A stretch of 64,000 nt of DNA from Megalobrama amblycephala (GCF_018812025.1 NC_063054.1:27788356-27852355); one strand, 5' to 3'; positions 12,801-36,208 are shown, counted from the stretch's first letter. A program made the numbers and translations. Notes: generated from the sequence alone by a model not told the origin.

Positions 12801-15800
12801 CCTGGACAACAGCACCAGGTACAGTGTCAGTCTACAATTACTCTTGAAATTTATGTATTTGTTTTGAGATTTTGCCCTCAACAAAAATGTGTCAGACTAC
12901 TTGGAATAATATGTATGTGCATTCATCTGTGAACAGGCTACAGCATGAAGTGAGTGTTCTCCAGCAGCAGTTGAGTGAGTGTCAGTGTCTAGTGCACGCA
13001 CTGCAGTGTGAACTACAGGTGTATCAGAGAGTCTGTGGCACTACTGAGGGCAACACAGGTAAGAGAAACTCGTGAAGCAAAATTACTGACATTTTTGTTT
13101 GCAAAAAATTTTGTTTGCAACTCTTGCAGTGTGCATCCGCGATTCAGGGATTCATTCTTTAGATTCAGGATAGGTTGACCAAATTGATGATTGTATAAAC
13201 AGTAGGGGTGTAAAAATACACAAAAATGGCAGTTCGGTACGTACCTCGGTTTTTAAGTCACGGGCCGATATGTTTTTGGTACAGCAGAGAAAAAACACTT
13301 TTTTTTTTTTATTAAACAGTGGTTTACTGAATGACCACATAAATTGCACATGTGAAACACATACTTTGCACATGGGAAATGTGGTTTTGGAGCAGTTCCC
13401 ATGTGAAATCCATGAGATCACATATAGAAACATGGGAAATTCATGTAGTTTTTCTGTAAGGGGGATGTCTCTACACCCTAATAAACAGAGTATTGAAAAG
13501 TTATTTAACATTGATGTACTGATATATTGCGCCCTCTGCTACTCTAGGGTCAGGATTGAATTTGACCTTTGACCTACATGAGCGAGAGTCTAAAATACCT
13601 TTGTTGGAGCAGCAGTTGAGAGAGAGGCTGGACCAGTGTATGCCTCGCCTCTCAGCCAGAAAACAGCTATTCCACGGTGAGTTAACTAATTACAGTATAA
13701 GAAGTTTATCATGATTTAAAACACATTTGCAGATTCATTGTGACATGTTTATAATATTTCCATTGACCTTGGTCTCACCATCTGCTGTAGACCAATCACC
13801 ATCTCCCCCTGTTCGAGATACAGGGTTCTCAAGCCCTGCTTCACCAGCTGTGGAACCAGATGACCCAAAGTCTTCTGCTAGTGGTAAGAGTCTTACATAA
13901 AACACATTTGATGCTTTATATAAGAGATAAACCTCACTCAACTGAGTGCGAGTCACAGAAAACTAATTAATCAATGCATATCTTCTGATTAGACTCGCCA
14001 AAGTCTGCTGCTGAAGAACTGGAAGCTGAGGTCCCTGACGGCTCCTTCGCCTGCAGGACGGGGCGTCATATGATTGGTCATGTAGATGACTTCTGTGCCC
14101 TTCAGCAGCAGCTACTGGAGGGGAAGGTGGTTATCTGCAAAATGGAGGTGGCACTGCAGTCCAGCACAGAATCGCATGACCTACCAGAGGTCAGTGTAAA
14201 GATCTGATTTAAGATGAAAGGCTGATGTGATGCTAGGGGAACAGACAATACAGAGATATGAATATATTTTAATAGGGCTGCTAGTCTAAAATGGAGAACG
14301 TGCTGAAATATTTGAGTACTCCAAATGAAATGTTACTCACGCACGGTCTTTCTCTCTGCAGGGTTATGTGAGGAACTTGCATGCCAGCACAAAGACACTG
14401 AAGCAGATTCTGGAGGAGACGAGCTCTCTCTTAAGAATGTTCTGGAGGGCGGCTCTGCCCAGCACTGACGCCTCGGCCCAGCAGCTTAAAAAGGTCAGAG
14501 AGCACTTAGAAAGTAAACATTTCAGTTATCACAATAAGTCTTGGAAACACTTCCTACTTTTGTGCTCCTACTGTATGTGACATCACATGTGAAATTTACA
14601 CCAACAGCAACAGAAAATGAATTCAGGAATGCTCCTTTACTTGATTAAACCATTAAAGGTGCCCTAGAATAAAAAATTGAATTTATCTTGGCATAGTTAA
14701 ATAACAAGAGTTCAGTACATGGAAATGACATACAGTGAGTCTCAAACTCCATTGTTTCCTCACTCTTATATAAATCTCATTTATTTAAAAGACCTCCGAA
14801 GAACAGGCAAATCTCAACATAACACTGACTGTTACGCAACAGTCGGGATCATTAATATGTACGCCCCCAATATTTGCATATGCAAGCTCATGTTCAAGGC
14901 ATTACACAAGGGCAGCCAGTATTAACGTCTGGATCTGTGCACAGCTGAATCAACAGACTAGGTAAGCAAGCAAGAACAATAGCAAAAAATGGCAGATGGA
15001 GCAATAATAACTGACATGATCCATGATAACATGATATTTTTAGTGATATTTGTAAATTGCCTTTCTAAATGTTTCGTTAGCATGTTGCTAATGTACTGTT
15101 AAATGTGGTTAAAGTTACCATCATTTATTACTGTATTCACGGAGACGAGACTGTCGTTATTTTCATTTTTTAAACACTTGCAGTCTGTATAATTCATAAA
15201 CACAACTTCATTCTTTATAAATCTCTCCAAGAGTGTGTAATGTTAGCTTTAGCCACGGAGCACTATCAAACTTCTTCAGAATCAAATGTAAACATCCAAA
15301 TAAACACTGTACTTACGCGATTAGACATGCTGCATGACGAACACTTTGTAAAGATCCATTTTGAGGGTTATATTAGCTGTGTGAACTTTGTTTATGCTGT
15401 TTAAGGCAAGCGCGAGCTCCGGGGCGGGGGAGCACGAGATTTAAAGGGGCCGCGCAAGGAATCGCTGCATATATAATTATGGCTCAAAATAGGCAGTTAA
15501 AAAAATTAATTAAAAAAAATCTATGGGGTATTTTGAGCTGAAACTTCACAGACATTTAGGAGACACCTTAGACTTATATTACATATTTTAAAAAGACGTT
15601 CTATGGCACCTTTAATAAAAACCTAATTGAATGTCAGTTATTGGTGTAATGCTAAAAAAAGGTTTTTTTTTTAAATTGTTTGTGCAGGAGCAGTCTTTGA
15701 GAAAAGAGGTTGTCACACTGAGGCGCAAGTTGTCAGAGCAAGAGCAGCTTCTCAGGGACACAATGGAGAATCTAAGGACCTCCAGTCGCACTAAAGACAA

Positions 15801-18318
15801 CATGGAGCAATTCATTGTCAATCAACGTGAGTGACTCTCTTCTATTTTCTCTTATCTTTGTTCGTGTTTGTTGTTCTTCTCTTCACTGTTTTTGTTTATT
15901 TACAGTGTCAAGAACGCGGGATGTGTTGAAACAGGCTCGCTCAAATCTAGAGGTGAGCTTTTTCTACCATTCATACATGCATCTCTTTTACAACCTCAAG
16001 AATGTTTCTTTTTGTAAAATGTTGGTCGCACATCCAAAGTGTAGCCCATTGGCTGCTGGCCAATAGAGGGCCTAAGGTGCTGCCCTCCCTGAACCACACA
16101 CATACACAAAATAATAAGAATAATAACTATTATAAATAATCATATAAATTTGATATTGATATGATAGAAAATCATCTGTGCAAAATATATGCTTTCCCTA
16201 TATGTCCCCTCTTCTTGTCCTCGTGTCTCAAGTTGAGCTCTGGGGCGATAATTGCCCACAGGAGACAGGTCTGTGTAGTACATTAGCAAATGCAAGTATT
16301 CAAGGTATGACATAAAATTTAGCCTATCAAGTGCCCTCAATTCTAATGCGAAAAGAGAGATTATTATATAGCCGCTATAGAGCCACTGCTAAAATCAGGA
16401 CTAGGGGCTGGATAAAGCAAACCAGTGTCTTGCTAGTAAAGTTTTAATGGATGACGATTGTAATCAAGGTAAAGACATGAGCACATTTCAATATGGTTGA
16501 GTGTTTTCTAATGGATGCTCGCCAAAGAAGCATGTTTTTGAGGAGTTTGTGAGGGTCAGTGGCGTTTATGTACATTTGATCATCAGACACTCCAAGCACA
16601 GACACAAACACTCGCTCTGACAGAACTGTTCACTGATGCTGTCGACTCAGATCACTGTATTTTGTCGTGTTAAGTAATTCTGAATGGTTCTGTGTAGTGT
16701 ATATATGCAGTCAAGTCAAGGTGGCGGCTGGTATCTCCATGTGGTCCTGTTTGGTATCACACATTGACTTGTAGTTATATATGAAAAAGCTCTAAACAAA
16801 TGTAACATTCATTTTTTTCCTCAGTTTTTGCTGTTGCAGTGTATACATACATTGTGAAATTATTATTATAATTTTTTTATTTTTAAAGCTTGCAGAAAAT
16901 AGCATCATAATGGGATGTTTGCTGAAATTGTCCAATAACTGCAGCCCTGCCTAGAAAATTTTCCACCAGCCACCACCGGTGTAGCCCAAATGGTTTTTCA
17001 GCATCTCAGCATAGTTTTTAGCTGTATAGATATTTTCGTCAAAGGAGCAAAACCAAAAATCAGACGATTGCTAGCTATTAAAGGCTCTATCTCCGGCTCT
17101 TTCTCACCGGGTTATTTTCCTTCTCCTCTGTATCTCTATGTCTTCTGAGTTATTCCAGAAGAATGAACTCAAGATTGCCTCTCTAGGCTGTACCCCTCTC
17201 CCTTCATCCTTCTATTCGGTCCCATCCACTCCTTCTTGGTCTGATAGAGGTACTGGTATAAGTGTGTGTTAGTGTGTATGTGTTTGTCTAGCAACACATG
17301 CATGCCTGACCCAATCTTGCGTAACCAGCATGAAGTGTCATCCAGCTTCTTTTTCCATCACTTTTTCAGGCAGCAAAAAAAAATTTTTTATCCAATCGAA
17401 ATTTGTTCAGTTTTTTACGGAAGAGGATTAGGGCCAAGCAATAATAAAAAAATAAAACCATCTCAAGATTAAAGATGTTAAATTTTTGAGAAAAAACTTG
17501 TTAAATTTCGAGAAAAAAGTCGAGATAAAATGTTGAGAATAAAGTCATTAAATTACAAGAAAAAAGTTGTTAAATTACGAGAACAAATTCGTTAAATTAT
17601 GAGAAAAACGAATTTGTTCTTGAAATGTAACGACTTTTTTTCTCGTAATTTAATTACTTTATTCTCAACATTTTATCTCGACTTTTTTCTCGAAATTTTA
17701 CGAGTTTTTTTCTCGTAATTTAACGAGTTTATTCTCAACATTTTATCTCGACTTTTTTCTCGAAATTTAACTAGTTTTTTCTCGTAATTTAATGAGTTTA
17801 TTCTCAACATTTTATTTTGACTTTTTTCTCGAAATTTAACAACTTTAATCTTGAGATGGTCTTATTTTTTTATTATTGCTTGGCCCTAATCCTCTTCCGT
17901 AGTTTTTTTTGTAGGCTAAACACATGAAATCTGATTTCTAGCTACCTGCTTATTAATATTTGCAGAAGTGACAGTAAAAATTTGGACATATATAAATGAC
18001 AGTTCAAAAGTTTTTTTGTTTTTTGTTTTTGTTTTTTAACATTTTAAATGTCTTCTCTGTCACTTTTGATGTCCTTGCTGAATAAAAGTGTTGATTTCTT
18101 TAAATAATAATAAAAAAAAATCTAACTTTCTCCAAAATTTTGAATGGTTGTATAACTTGCAATTTGAATAGTGTCTAAAAGATTTCACCTGTAGTATGAA
18201 TGAAGCTTGTATGTCACAAACAAAACACTATCAATCAGAAGTTTATTGTGGCATTATGGGTAAATAAAATGAATGGATCCAGTCATTTAGAAGGGAAATG
18301 ATCATGTCAGTCAGGTCC

Positions 18319-18386
<68 letters not shown>

Positions 18387-18685
18387 TAAAGCTCTTTCCA
18401 TTTTTGTGCATAAGCTGAGGCTAGTTAGACCTGACAATAAAGTAATCATCACATAGTATGCTGCCCTCTCTTGGCTTGGAGGGAAACTACAGAACCAGTT
18501 TTTGTTTATTTGTTTGTGCGTAATCTGAATAAAAACATCACCTTTGCTTTGTCCTTCAATGGCACGGTGCATTATTAGTGATTTGTTATGTAACATTATA
18601 ATGACTCTTCCTGTCACTCTTTGTTCAGGTGAGGTCTCAACAGCCTCCCTCAAATACGCCTCCTCTCTTGGTTGGAATTTCGTGA
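883..18685 (+). CDS. pde4dip: Myomegalin (phosphodiesterase 4D-interacting protein), C-terminal part, 17 exons
   Basis: Coding exons: 883-1118, 1225-1279, 8058-8302, 8418-8561, 9102-9290, 10339-10608, 10707-10838, 10974-11099, 12629-12818, 12937-13058, 13548-13676, 13791-13883, 13993-14189, 14362-14493, 15688-15826, 15906-15952 and 18629-18685. All have AG/GT borders and join in phase into 833 codons plus TGA. Recognisable vertebrate myomegalin stretches are LLRSNDIDYY, SLAEVHQELQMLQKQLG, DGSF...GRHMIGHVDD, MFWRAALPST and MEQFIVNQ...SRTRDVLKQARSNLE. The last resembles the C-terminal CM2-type segment shared with CDK5RAP2. Most exons are Leu/Gln/Glu-rich coiled coil; exons 4-6 are Ser/Pro/His-rich linkers. 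The tail after NLE is VRSQQPPSNTPPLLVGIS. Family role: scaffold at centrosome and Golgi that binds gamma-tubulin complex, AKAP9, PDE4 and EB1. The N-terminal half is outside the window. The first exon also resembles the N-terminal repeat of primate NBPF, which derives from this gene. Confidence 0.93.
1280..3179 (+). other. Intron sequence, nothing coding recognised
   Basis: Start of the 6.8-kb pde4dip intron. Open frames at 2161-2409 and 2422-2889 have no recognisable protein similarity and no convincing splice-bounded exon. Confidence 0.5.
1831..1852. repeat. (AT)n microsatellite
   Basis: Eleven AT units in the pde4dip intron. Confidence 0.85.
3180..3775. repeat. Degenerate tandem repeat (GACTCTTAT...TTTTTAGTGAATC units) with inserted GGGAACGTTC block
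   Basis: At least four diverged units of roughly 80-100 bases share a cassette of ATGACTCTTAT, then CTTTTTAGTGAAT, then a CA-rich tail with ACCAATGTA or ACCAGTATA. The units start near 3240, 3545, 3645 and 3715. The array is interrupted at about 3370-3525 by repeated GGGAACGTTC palindromes. Confidence 0.55.
3370..3525. repeat. GGGAACGTTC palindromic short repeat
   Basis: Copies of GGGAACGTTC and close variants (gggaaggttaggggaaag, gggaacgttccc) recur on both sides of a short spacer. The unit is itself palindromic (GAACGTTC). Confidence 0.6.
3776..4859 (+). other. Intron sequence, unique-looking
   Basis: No repeat family recognised from about 4080 to 4680. The sequence is of higher complexity than most introns here. 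No coding exon could be supported. Confidence 0.4.
4860..5626 (+). promoter_or_regulatory. Possible internal promoter / 5'UTR region of the short pde4dip form
   Basis: This is non-repetitive intron sequence, more GC-balanced than its surroundings, directly upstream of the candidate first exon. The frame of the ATG at 5627 is open upstream to about 5480 without another ATG. I see no TATA box at a fitting distance. The role is inferred only from position. Confidence 0.25.
5627..5790 (+). CDS. pde4dip: Candidate alternative first coding exon of pde4dip (short C-terminal isoform)
   Basis: Inside the 6.8-kb intron between exons 2 and 3, an ATG in strong context (gggggccATGg) opens 54 full codons starting MAPLWKNMLSKSSPLYRDSL. 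The reading continues as a Lys/Arg/Glu-rich helix (QVQKRELAIVKKQTERERR, then TLHRQIE) and meets a donor, gagaa|gtaaga. It ends after two bases of a codon, exactly the phase of the normal upstream exon (ends 1279). Splicing to 8058 therefore gives K-LSKELQQKDK in frame, for a predicted 791-residue protein. No upstream acceptor that I tested fits a cassette exon, so an alternative promoter fits better. What is seen is the ORF, Kozak context, donor and phase. Use as a transcript start is inferred; without splicing the frame stops at 5792. Confidence 0.6.
5868..6330 (-). mobile_element. Degenerate copy of the CACTACCGTTCAAAAG element
   Basis: Reverse-orientation relative of the element at 8641-9000. 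It shares CAGTCTTCAGTGTCACATGG, CCTTCAGAGATCATTCTAAT and terminal CCCCAAACTTTT segments. It is rearranged at its left end, where two partial termini lie side by side. Confidence 0.6.
6961..7340. repeat. Two direct copies of a GGTCCCCATGAGGAAA repeat
   Basis: The stretch GTGGACATTTT...GGTCCCCATGAGGAAAGCAG from 6962 recurs as GTGGGGACATTTTTGGTCCC from 7231, each followed by a similar A/T tract and AATATAC. The copies are about 269 bases apart. Confidence 0.65.
7341..8057 (+). other. Intron sequence, nothing recognised
   Basis: End of the long intron before exon 3 of pde4dip. No coding signal or familiar repeat was found. Confidence 0.4.
8641..9000 (+). mobile_element. Non-autonomous DNA transposon, CACTACCGTTCAAAAG termini
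   Basis: Perfect 16-base inverted ends (CACTACCGTTCAAAAG / CTTTTGAACGGTAGTG) bound 360 bases. The interior carries family landmarks: TGCATTAAATGCAG, AGAATCCTGAAAC, TTTCAACATTGATAATAATA, GATTTCTGAAGGATCATGTG. Complete or partial relatives lie at 5868, 9858, 37274, 39526, 44507, 46185 and 58465. No transposase is present. The flanks suggest a TA target, but the superfamily is unresolved. Confidence 0.85.
9858..10270 (+). mobile_element. Second copy of the CACTACCGTTCAAAAG element
   Basis: Starts CACTACCATTCAAAAGTTTG and shares all internal landmarks with the 8641 copy in the same orientation. The right end is decayed (AACGCTTTGAGTAAT). Confidence 0.8.
11764..12577. mobile_element. TTAA-flanked piggyBac-like MITE, AAAGGCACAATATGTAA family
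   Basis: TTAA at 11764-11767 and 12574-12577 bound inverted ends AAAGGCACAATATGTAAT / TTACATATTGTGCCTTT. The interior (about 800 bases) has no long ORF. A reverse-oriented relative fills 31141-33690. It sits in a pde4dip intron. Confidence 0.82.
13203..13480. mobile_element. hAT-type MITE with TAGGGGTGTA termini
   Basis: The ends TAGGGGTGTA and TACACCCTA are inverted. An exact 8-bp duplication, ATAAACAG, flanks the element (13195-13202 and 13481-13488). It is 278 bases long and non-coding, and ends 67 bases before the pde4dip exon at 13548. Confidence 0.9.
14653..15615 (+). mobile_element. TTAA-flanked element, TTAAAGGTGCCCTAGAAT family, copy 1
   Basis: TTAA at 14653-14656 and 15612-15615 bound the ends AAAGGTGCCCTAGAAT and TTCTATGGCACCTTT. 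The roughly 960-base interior includes ACATGGAAATGACATACAGT, AACTGACATGATCCATGATA and CTATGGGGTATTTTGAGCTG. Copies 2 and 3 are at 23210-25207 (reverse, interrupted) and 49854-50819. A 68-codon ORF near the left end recurs in all three copies because of shared ancestry. Confidence 0.88.
15953..17415 (+). other. pde4dip intron, no exon found
   Basis: Intron between exons 16 and 17. No coding exon or clearly bounded repeat could be supported in this part. Confidence 0.45.
17416..17901. mobile_element. Fold-back element with TACGGAAGAGGATTAGGGCC termini
   Basis: The left end TACGGAAGAGGATTAGGGCC is matched by GGCCCTAATCCTCTTCCGTA at the right. The interior is built from repeated GAGAAAAAAGTCGAGATAAA / TTATTCTCAACATTTTATCT blocks in both orientations, so the whole 486 bases can fold into an imperfect hairpin. 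T-runs on both sides may be the target site. Confidence 0.8.
18322..18383. repeat. (AT)n microsatellite
   Basis: About 31 AT units. It generates a spurious Tyr/Ile ORF on the minus strand. Confidence 0.95.
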
Positions 18686-20507
18686 CCCCTCATGCTCAGG
18701 ATCAGCACAAAGTGATGACTGCCTCATGGCCGGCACAGGGGAGTGACAGACAGCGCCTCCTACAGGTGTCCTGCAGAACAGACTCCAGACTGAGTGCTGC
18801 TATCTCTCCCTGTCTCTGAGTGAATCAGTGTCATATTATTTCACCATAAAATGCATTAGATGTACTGGATTATGTGTAGATGTGTTATTCAGTTTTATTT
18901 GCTACATAAGAACCACCAAAAAGCTCTCAAAGTTGCTTTTAGTATTATAGACATTTGGATTGGCAATCCATGTCTTTAATCAAAGTAACATCTTTATGTT
19001 TGGTGTTAGGGTTTATATTGAACCAGCAACACAATTAATGTGCAATTATGATACTACTGTGCTGCCAGCCAGACCTGCTACACTGTAAATGAAAGTCACC
19101 CCAGGGACGAGCTGAAGAGCGATGGTGCAATAATCTTTCAGTCAGCCTGCTACTGTAGTCTTGAAATTGGAATATCCAAATACAAGATCTGTTTGTTTGT
19201 TCTCTGTTATTGCCAAAATTTTAGTCTGTTGCTTTTGATGAACTAACCTAATGTACATTTTTTTCCTTTTTATTTTTTACTGACCATCTTTTTTTTTTTC
19301 TTTTTTCTTTTTTTTTGACCTTTTTTCCTGTTTTATATAAATTCTCGTACTGGAGATTATTGATACTTTTTTTAAATCACTTTTTGGTTTTTGGTCCAAA
19401 ACAAAAAAAAAAAGTGTTTTATATTCCTATTTGCTGTATCAGCTTTTCTTGATGGACCATTTTGCATTTGTTTTTTGTTTTGTTTTCATTTATTTGGTTT
19501 GTTTTTATTTTTCTTTTGTTTTCAGTTATTTGGTTTGTTTATTTTTCTTTTGTTTTGTTATTTTGTTTGTTTTTGTTTACTTTTTTGTTTGTTTGCTTTT
19601 TTTGTTTTAGATTTGCTATGTCTGTAAATTGTTTCCCTTGAGATCAAAAATACTAAAGTAAAATATTACCTCAAGTTAATAAGTTAACATTACAGAGTTA
19701 AATTATTATTGTGTTAGACACTGCAGACAATTTTGCAAATTGTACATTATGAGAGGCTGGTCATAACGCTACAAAACATGTGCATAGCTTTATTGCTCTA
19801 TCTGTATGTGGATTTGAAAGAAAGCCTGTTGCTCTTGCATGAACCACCTAACTTTACGCTTCGCAGTATTTCAGTATTCCACAACAGTGCGAGAAGTCCT
19901 GGGGTTTCTGCTCTATATGTCAACTGAACTGGTGCCATTTTGTTTGTTCTGTATATTATGCGTTTATGAGAGTCCGGATTACTTCTGTCAATACATCAGG
20001 CATGGACACGTTATGATGAATTCCTGAGACAAAGGAGAGCCATGGGTCATTTCAGTTCAACCTGCACTCATTGTTTTATGACAATCAAATATTTCTCAGA
20101 GGATTGTAATTTTGGACTGTCAGTTGTTTAAAATAATGGTAGCAATGCAATTTGATTTTAAATTTCCCTTTGTAAATTAATGTACATTGAGTGAGGATTG
20201 TTAAAGAGAGTAAAATGCATGTGTATTTCAGGGAAAAGTGTGTGGAGGAAACTCTCAAAACCAAAAGGGACATTTTAATAAAAAGGGAATCATACATGTG
20301 TCTCATTGTATATTTATTTCTTATAATACTTTCTTGAGTTGTCTTATTGGCACACAACAATATTTTCCACCTCTTCATACAAATGTCCCATTTCTTAGGT
20401 TTTGGTTTTGTATTTAGACATTTTATCTATAGAAGCACTTTTCTCAATACATTAGTCTTAATAATACGTCTTTACACTAGCAGATGGCACAATAGAGCTG
20501 CTCCACA
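18686..20507 (+). other. Probable 3'UTR and downstream flank of pde4dip
   Basis: Follows the stop of the final exon. It contains a long T-rich tract (19260-19610) and a candidate AATAAA poly(A) signal at 20277-20282. Length and end of the UTR are not established. Confidence 0.4.
20277..20282 (+). terminator. Candidate poly(A) signal for pde4dip
   Basis: AATAAA 1.6 kb past the pde4dip stop, the first canonical hexamer I find downstream. The assignment is tentative. Confidence 0.3.
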
Positions 20508-20880
20508 ATAAAGGATTAGTTCACTTTCAAATGAAAATTAGCCCAAGCTTTACTCACCCTCAAGCCATCCTAGGTGTATATGACTTTCTTCTTTCTGATG
20601 AACACAACCAGAGTTATATTAATAAATATCCTGACACATCCGAGCTTTATAATGGCAGTCAACGGGCTGAAGAAAGTGCTTCAATCCACATCCATCCATC
20701 ATAAACTTGGGGGGGATGTAGCATAAGCTTTTTGGAACTGCAAGAGTTTTAGACTTTTTTCGTATGTTAAATGCGGAAGGCGGTCTGGCGGAAGCTAGAT
20801 ATTTTACTTTATAACTAGGATGGCTTGAGGGTGAGTAAAGCTTGGGCTAATTTACATTTGAAAGTGAACTAATTCTTTAA
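20508..20880. mobile_element. TTAA-type palindromic MITE (AGGATTAGTTCACTTTCA)
   Basis: The ends AAAGGATTAGTTCACTTTCA and TGAAAGTGAACTAATTCTTT mirror each other. Inner arms repeat TTTACTCACCCTCAAGCCAT and its complement. The right border is TTAA (20877-20880); the left reads ATAA. Confidence 0.8.
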
Positions 20881-21434
20881 AGGTGCTAAATAGGATGTTT
20901 TGTTTTATACATTTTTGCAATATTACTTGAAACTGTCTTTACTAACTGATAAAAGACTATTTATTAGGTGCACTGAAAGGAATAATATTAATATACATCA
21001 TCTGTGCACCAGGTAGGGCCTTAAAAATATCAGCCAATCGTTTACGCGATCATCACATAAATGATTGGCCCTCTGGCTTGTCAATCACTGCCATGACGTT
21101 CCTTGTGAGAGATGTGCGCGGCTGCGCGCTCCAGTAACTTCCCACACTCTACAGGCGCTGCATGCAATGTTTTTGTCAGGAGACAGGAGTAACAACTGCA
21201 GATTATGAGTTACCTGTGGTGAGTCTGACAAAATGAATCCACTAACACGACACAGCGAATGCCGGTGGTAAACAAACACTCGTGTTCCAATACTCGTGCA
21301 CGAGTTTTGGGAGGCGTTCCCTTGAAATGAGCTGTGAAGGAGGTGGGCTGTTCTTATGCATGCGCTCATTTCAAAAACTCACTAACAGTCTTTGGTTTCT
21401 CAGTCGACGAAAAGATCCTCTTTAGCACCTTTAA
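20877..21434 (+). mobile_element. TTAA element, AAAGGTGCTAAATAGGATG family, copy 1
   Basis: TTAA at 20877-20880 is shared with the preceding element; TTAA at 21431-21434 closes it. Ends are AAAGGTGCTAAATAGGATG and CATCCTCTTTAGCACC-like (AGATCCTCTTTAGCACCTTT). It is homologous throughout to 54348-54894. Confidence 0.85.
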
Positions 21435-22682
21435 GTGATGCATTAAGTATATTTGCCACATCAGTAATGAGGAAGCAATCAAAAGCTTTCATCAGGAAGA
21501 ATTCCTCTGTACTTTCCAGTATAATGTGTACTTTAGTACTTAACACCAGAGTACTCTTTAGGAAGTCTAATTGAATCCAAACGTAATCAAACGCACTGAG
21601 AAATCCAGCTTTTGCGTCAGAATTGTGTAAAAATGGTAATATTGTGAAATATTACAATTTAATGCATTTTAAAATAATTAATTCCTGTGATGGCAAAGCT
21701 GAATTCTAAGTAGCAATTACTCTAGTCTTCAATGTATAGAAAAAGTTAAGGATTCTTTAATGAATAAAAAGTTAAAAATAACAATGTATTTGTAATAGAT
21801 AATCTGAACATTGTAACATTTTAAATTTCTTTACGGTCACTTTTGACAGTATCTGGTAAAATGTGCAATAAAACAAAACAAACTGTATTAAAATACAACC
21901 TTTAATATAAACAAGGGTTCCTGAAATATCCAAACATTGGGGATAAAAGGCAAGACAACTTAAAATTCTATTTCCAATGTATATATAGCTGAGAGGAAAA
22001 GGACCCACAGAGAAACTGAACCAATGATATAAGGCACATTTAGCTCTTTATGTCATGTGGGTTCCCATTTTGCATTGTTTCTCTGGTTCTTGTTTTACTG
22101 TGGATATTTAGCAGTTTTCACAGAACATATAGAAACACCGACTGACTGCAGTGTTTAAAGACTTGAATACGGCCCAACCTAATTCACTTAAAAAAATTTT
22201 ACCCTGTATAATAAGGTACAATTACTTTATACAAGAAGGCAGATTTTCATGGTCTGTCTATGTATCTATCTATGTATCTATCCATGTATCTATCTATCTA
22301 TCTATCTATGTATCTATCTATCTAGTGTAAAACAGAGACTGATACTGCATAGCATTATAGTGCATTGGCTCACAATGACTTCAGGTACTACATGACCACA
22401 ACATGGTCACATGATAAAAATCATACAAACGGACACAATTTTATAATATTTCAGAAATTCATTAATTACATATAGGTACATTTATATATTTCAGTGTAAA
22501 CATTAATTAGGTTGGGCCCAAATTCAATCCAAGACACCATCATGGTTTTTTCCAAGGTTGATATTTAAACACTTCGATTACTGAGCGAAACATTGTATCC
22601 CATCATGGAGGGTGTTTTCAAAGAGAGGAGTTTAAAAGTTGTGCGTGTAAAAACATGCAAGACTCTATCATACGAACATTCA
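21435..22682 (-). other. Probable 3'UTR / downstream flank of slc25a24
   Basis: Lies past the slc25a24 stop on the minus strand. It holds an ATCT microsatellite. ATTAAA on the minus strand (21901-21906) is a possible but weak poly(A) signal. Confidence 0.35.
22255..22324. repeat. (ATCT)n tetranucleotide microsatellite
   Basis: Imperfect TATC/TATG array with several GTATC interruptions. Confidence 0.9.
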
Positions 22683-35221
<12,539 letters not shown>

Positions 35222-35668
35222 GATGAACTGCGATATTTATACTGTATATTTTTTCCGCAAGAGATCCAAAGATTGCAGGGAAACTGCGGAAGAACAACAG
35301 ATGTTGCCTGGCACTGGAGAAAACAGACCCTCCCTAAACGTCTTGCCCCACTATCGTATCGTCAGACTATCGTAGTCATTCTTTTATTGCCACTATCTCT
35401 TGACACTCAACAATGTATTATTAATATGTAGGCGTCTGACTGAGCTAAGAAGGAGGGACTAGTATTACTGGGTTATTTGCCCGCGGTGCCTCCTCATTTT
35501 AGACGGACACACCCAAATGTACACGAGCTCAAGCCACTGAAGCCAGCCAGTTTGATTCACTGTCAAGAATTACTTAACAGAGGTTACATTTAGTAATTCA
35601 TGCTCAACTTCTCATTTTTCATAGCACTATGGGCTGTAATGCATCCTAGATAAAAAAAAAAAATACGG

Positions 35669-35669
<1 letters not shown>

Positions 35670-35744
<75 letters not shown>

Positions 35745-35748
35745 TATA
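35670..35748. repeat. (TA)n microsatellite
   Basis: About 38 TA units with one CA interruption, between the divergent genes. Confidence 0.95.
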
Positions 35749-36208
35749 AAATTGTTGTTATTATTATGTGCAACAATGCATAATTAGTTTAGGGTTGCAC
35801 AGCTGTTGAAACAAATCCCCAGATCAACCTAAATATAGCAAGTTACTACAGTGGTCAGATATGAATGGGGTAAATATGGCTTCAAAAGACTGCATAGCGA
35901 TTATTATAATTGCAGTACAAGTTTCAGTTATCACTTAGGACACTTAGGACAGCCATAATAGTAGATGATGGCCAGAGGCAATTTTGAAACATTCATGATA
36001 CTATACCAAAGTCCTTATACATTACTCTATTACAATAACACTTTTATTATGTTCATAACAATCGCTAACTGTATTTTTCTGACAATAAGTTTCAATTTAT
36101 TATATATTACAAGATTTATATTACACAAATAGCCTCCTTAATAGACAAAATATATTACTACAGAGATCATTTGAACACTAGAGGTCCTCCTCTGAACTGC
36201 TGTAGCAA

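Noticed and set aside
19391..19627. Phe-rich ORF resembling a membrane protein
   Set aside because: It arises from a T-rich tract in the probable 3'UTR of pde4dip.
35231..35241. TATAAATA on the minus strand as TATA box for slc25a24
   Set aside because: Only about 10 bases from the ATG, so transcription would start within the coding region.
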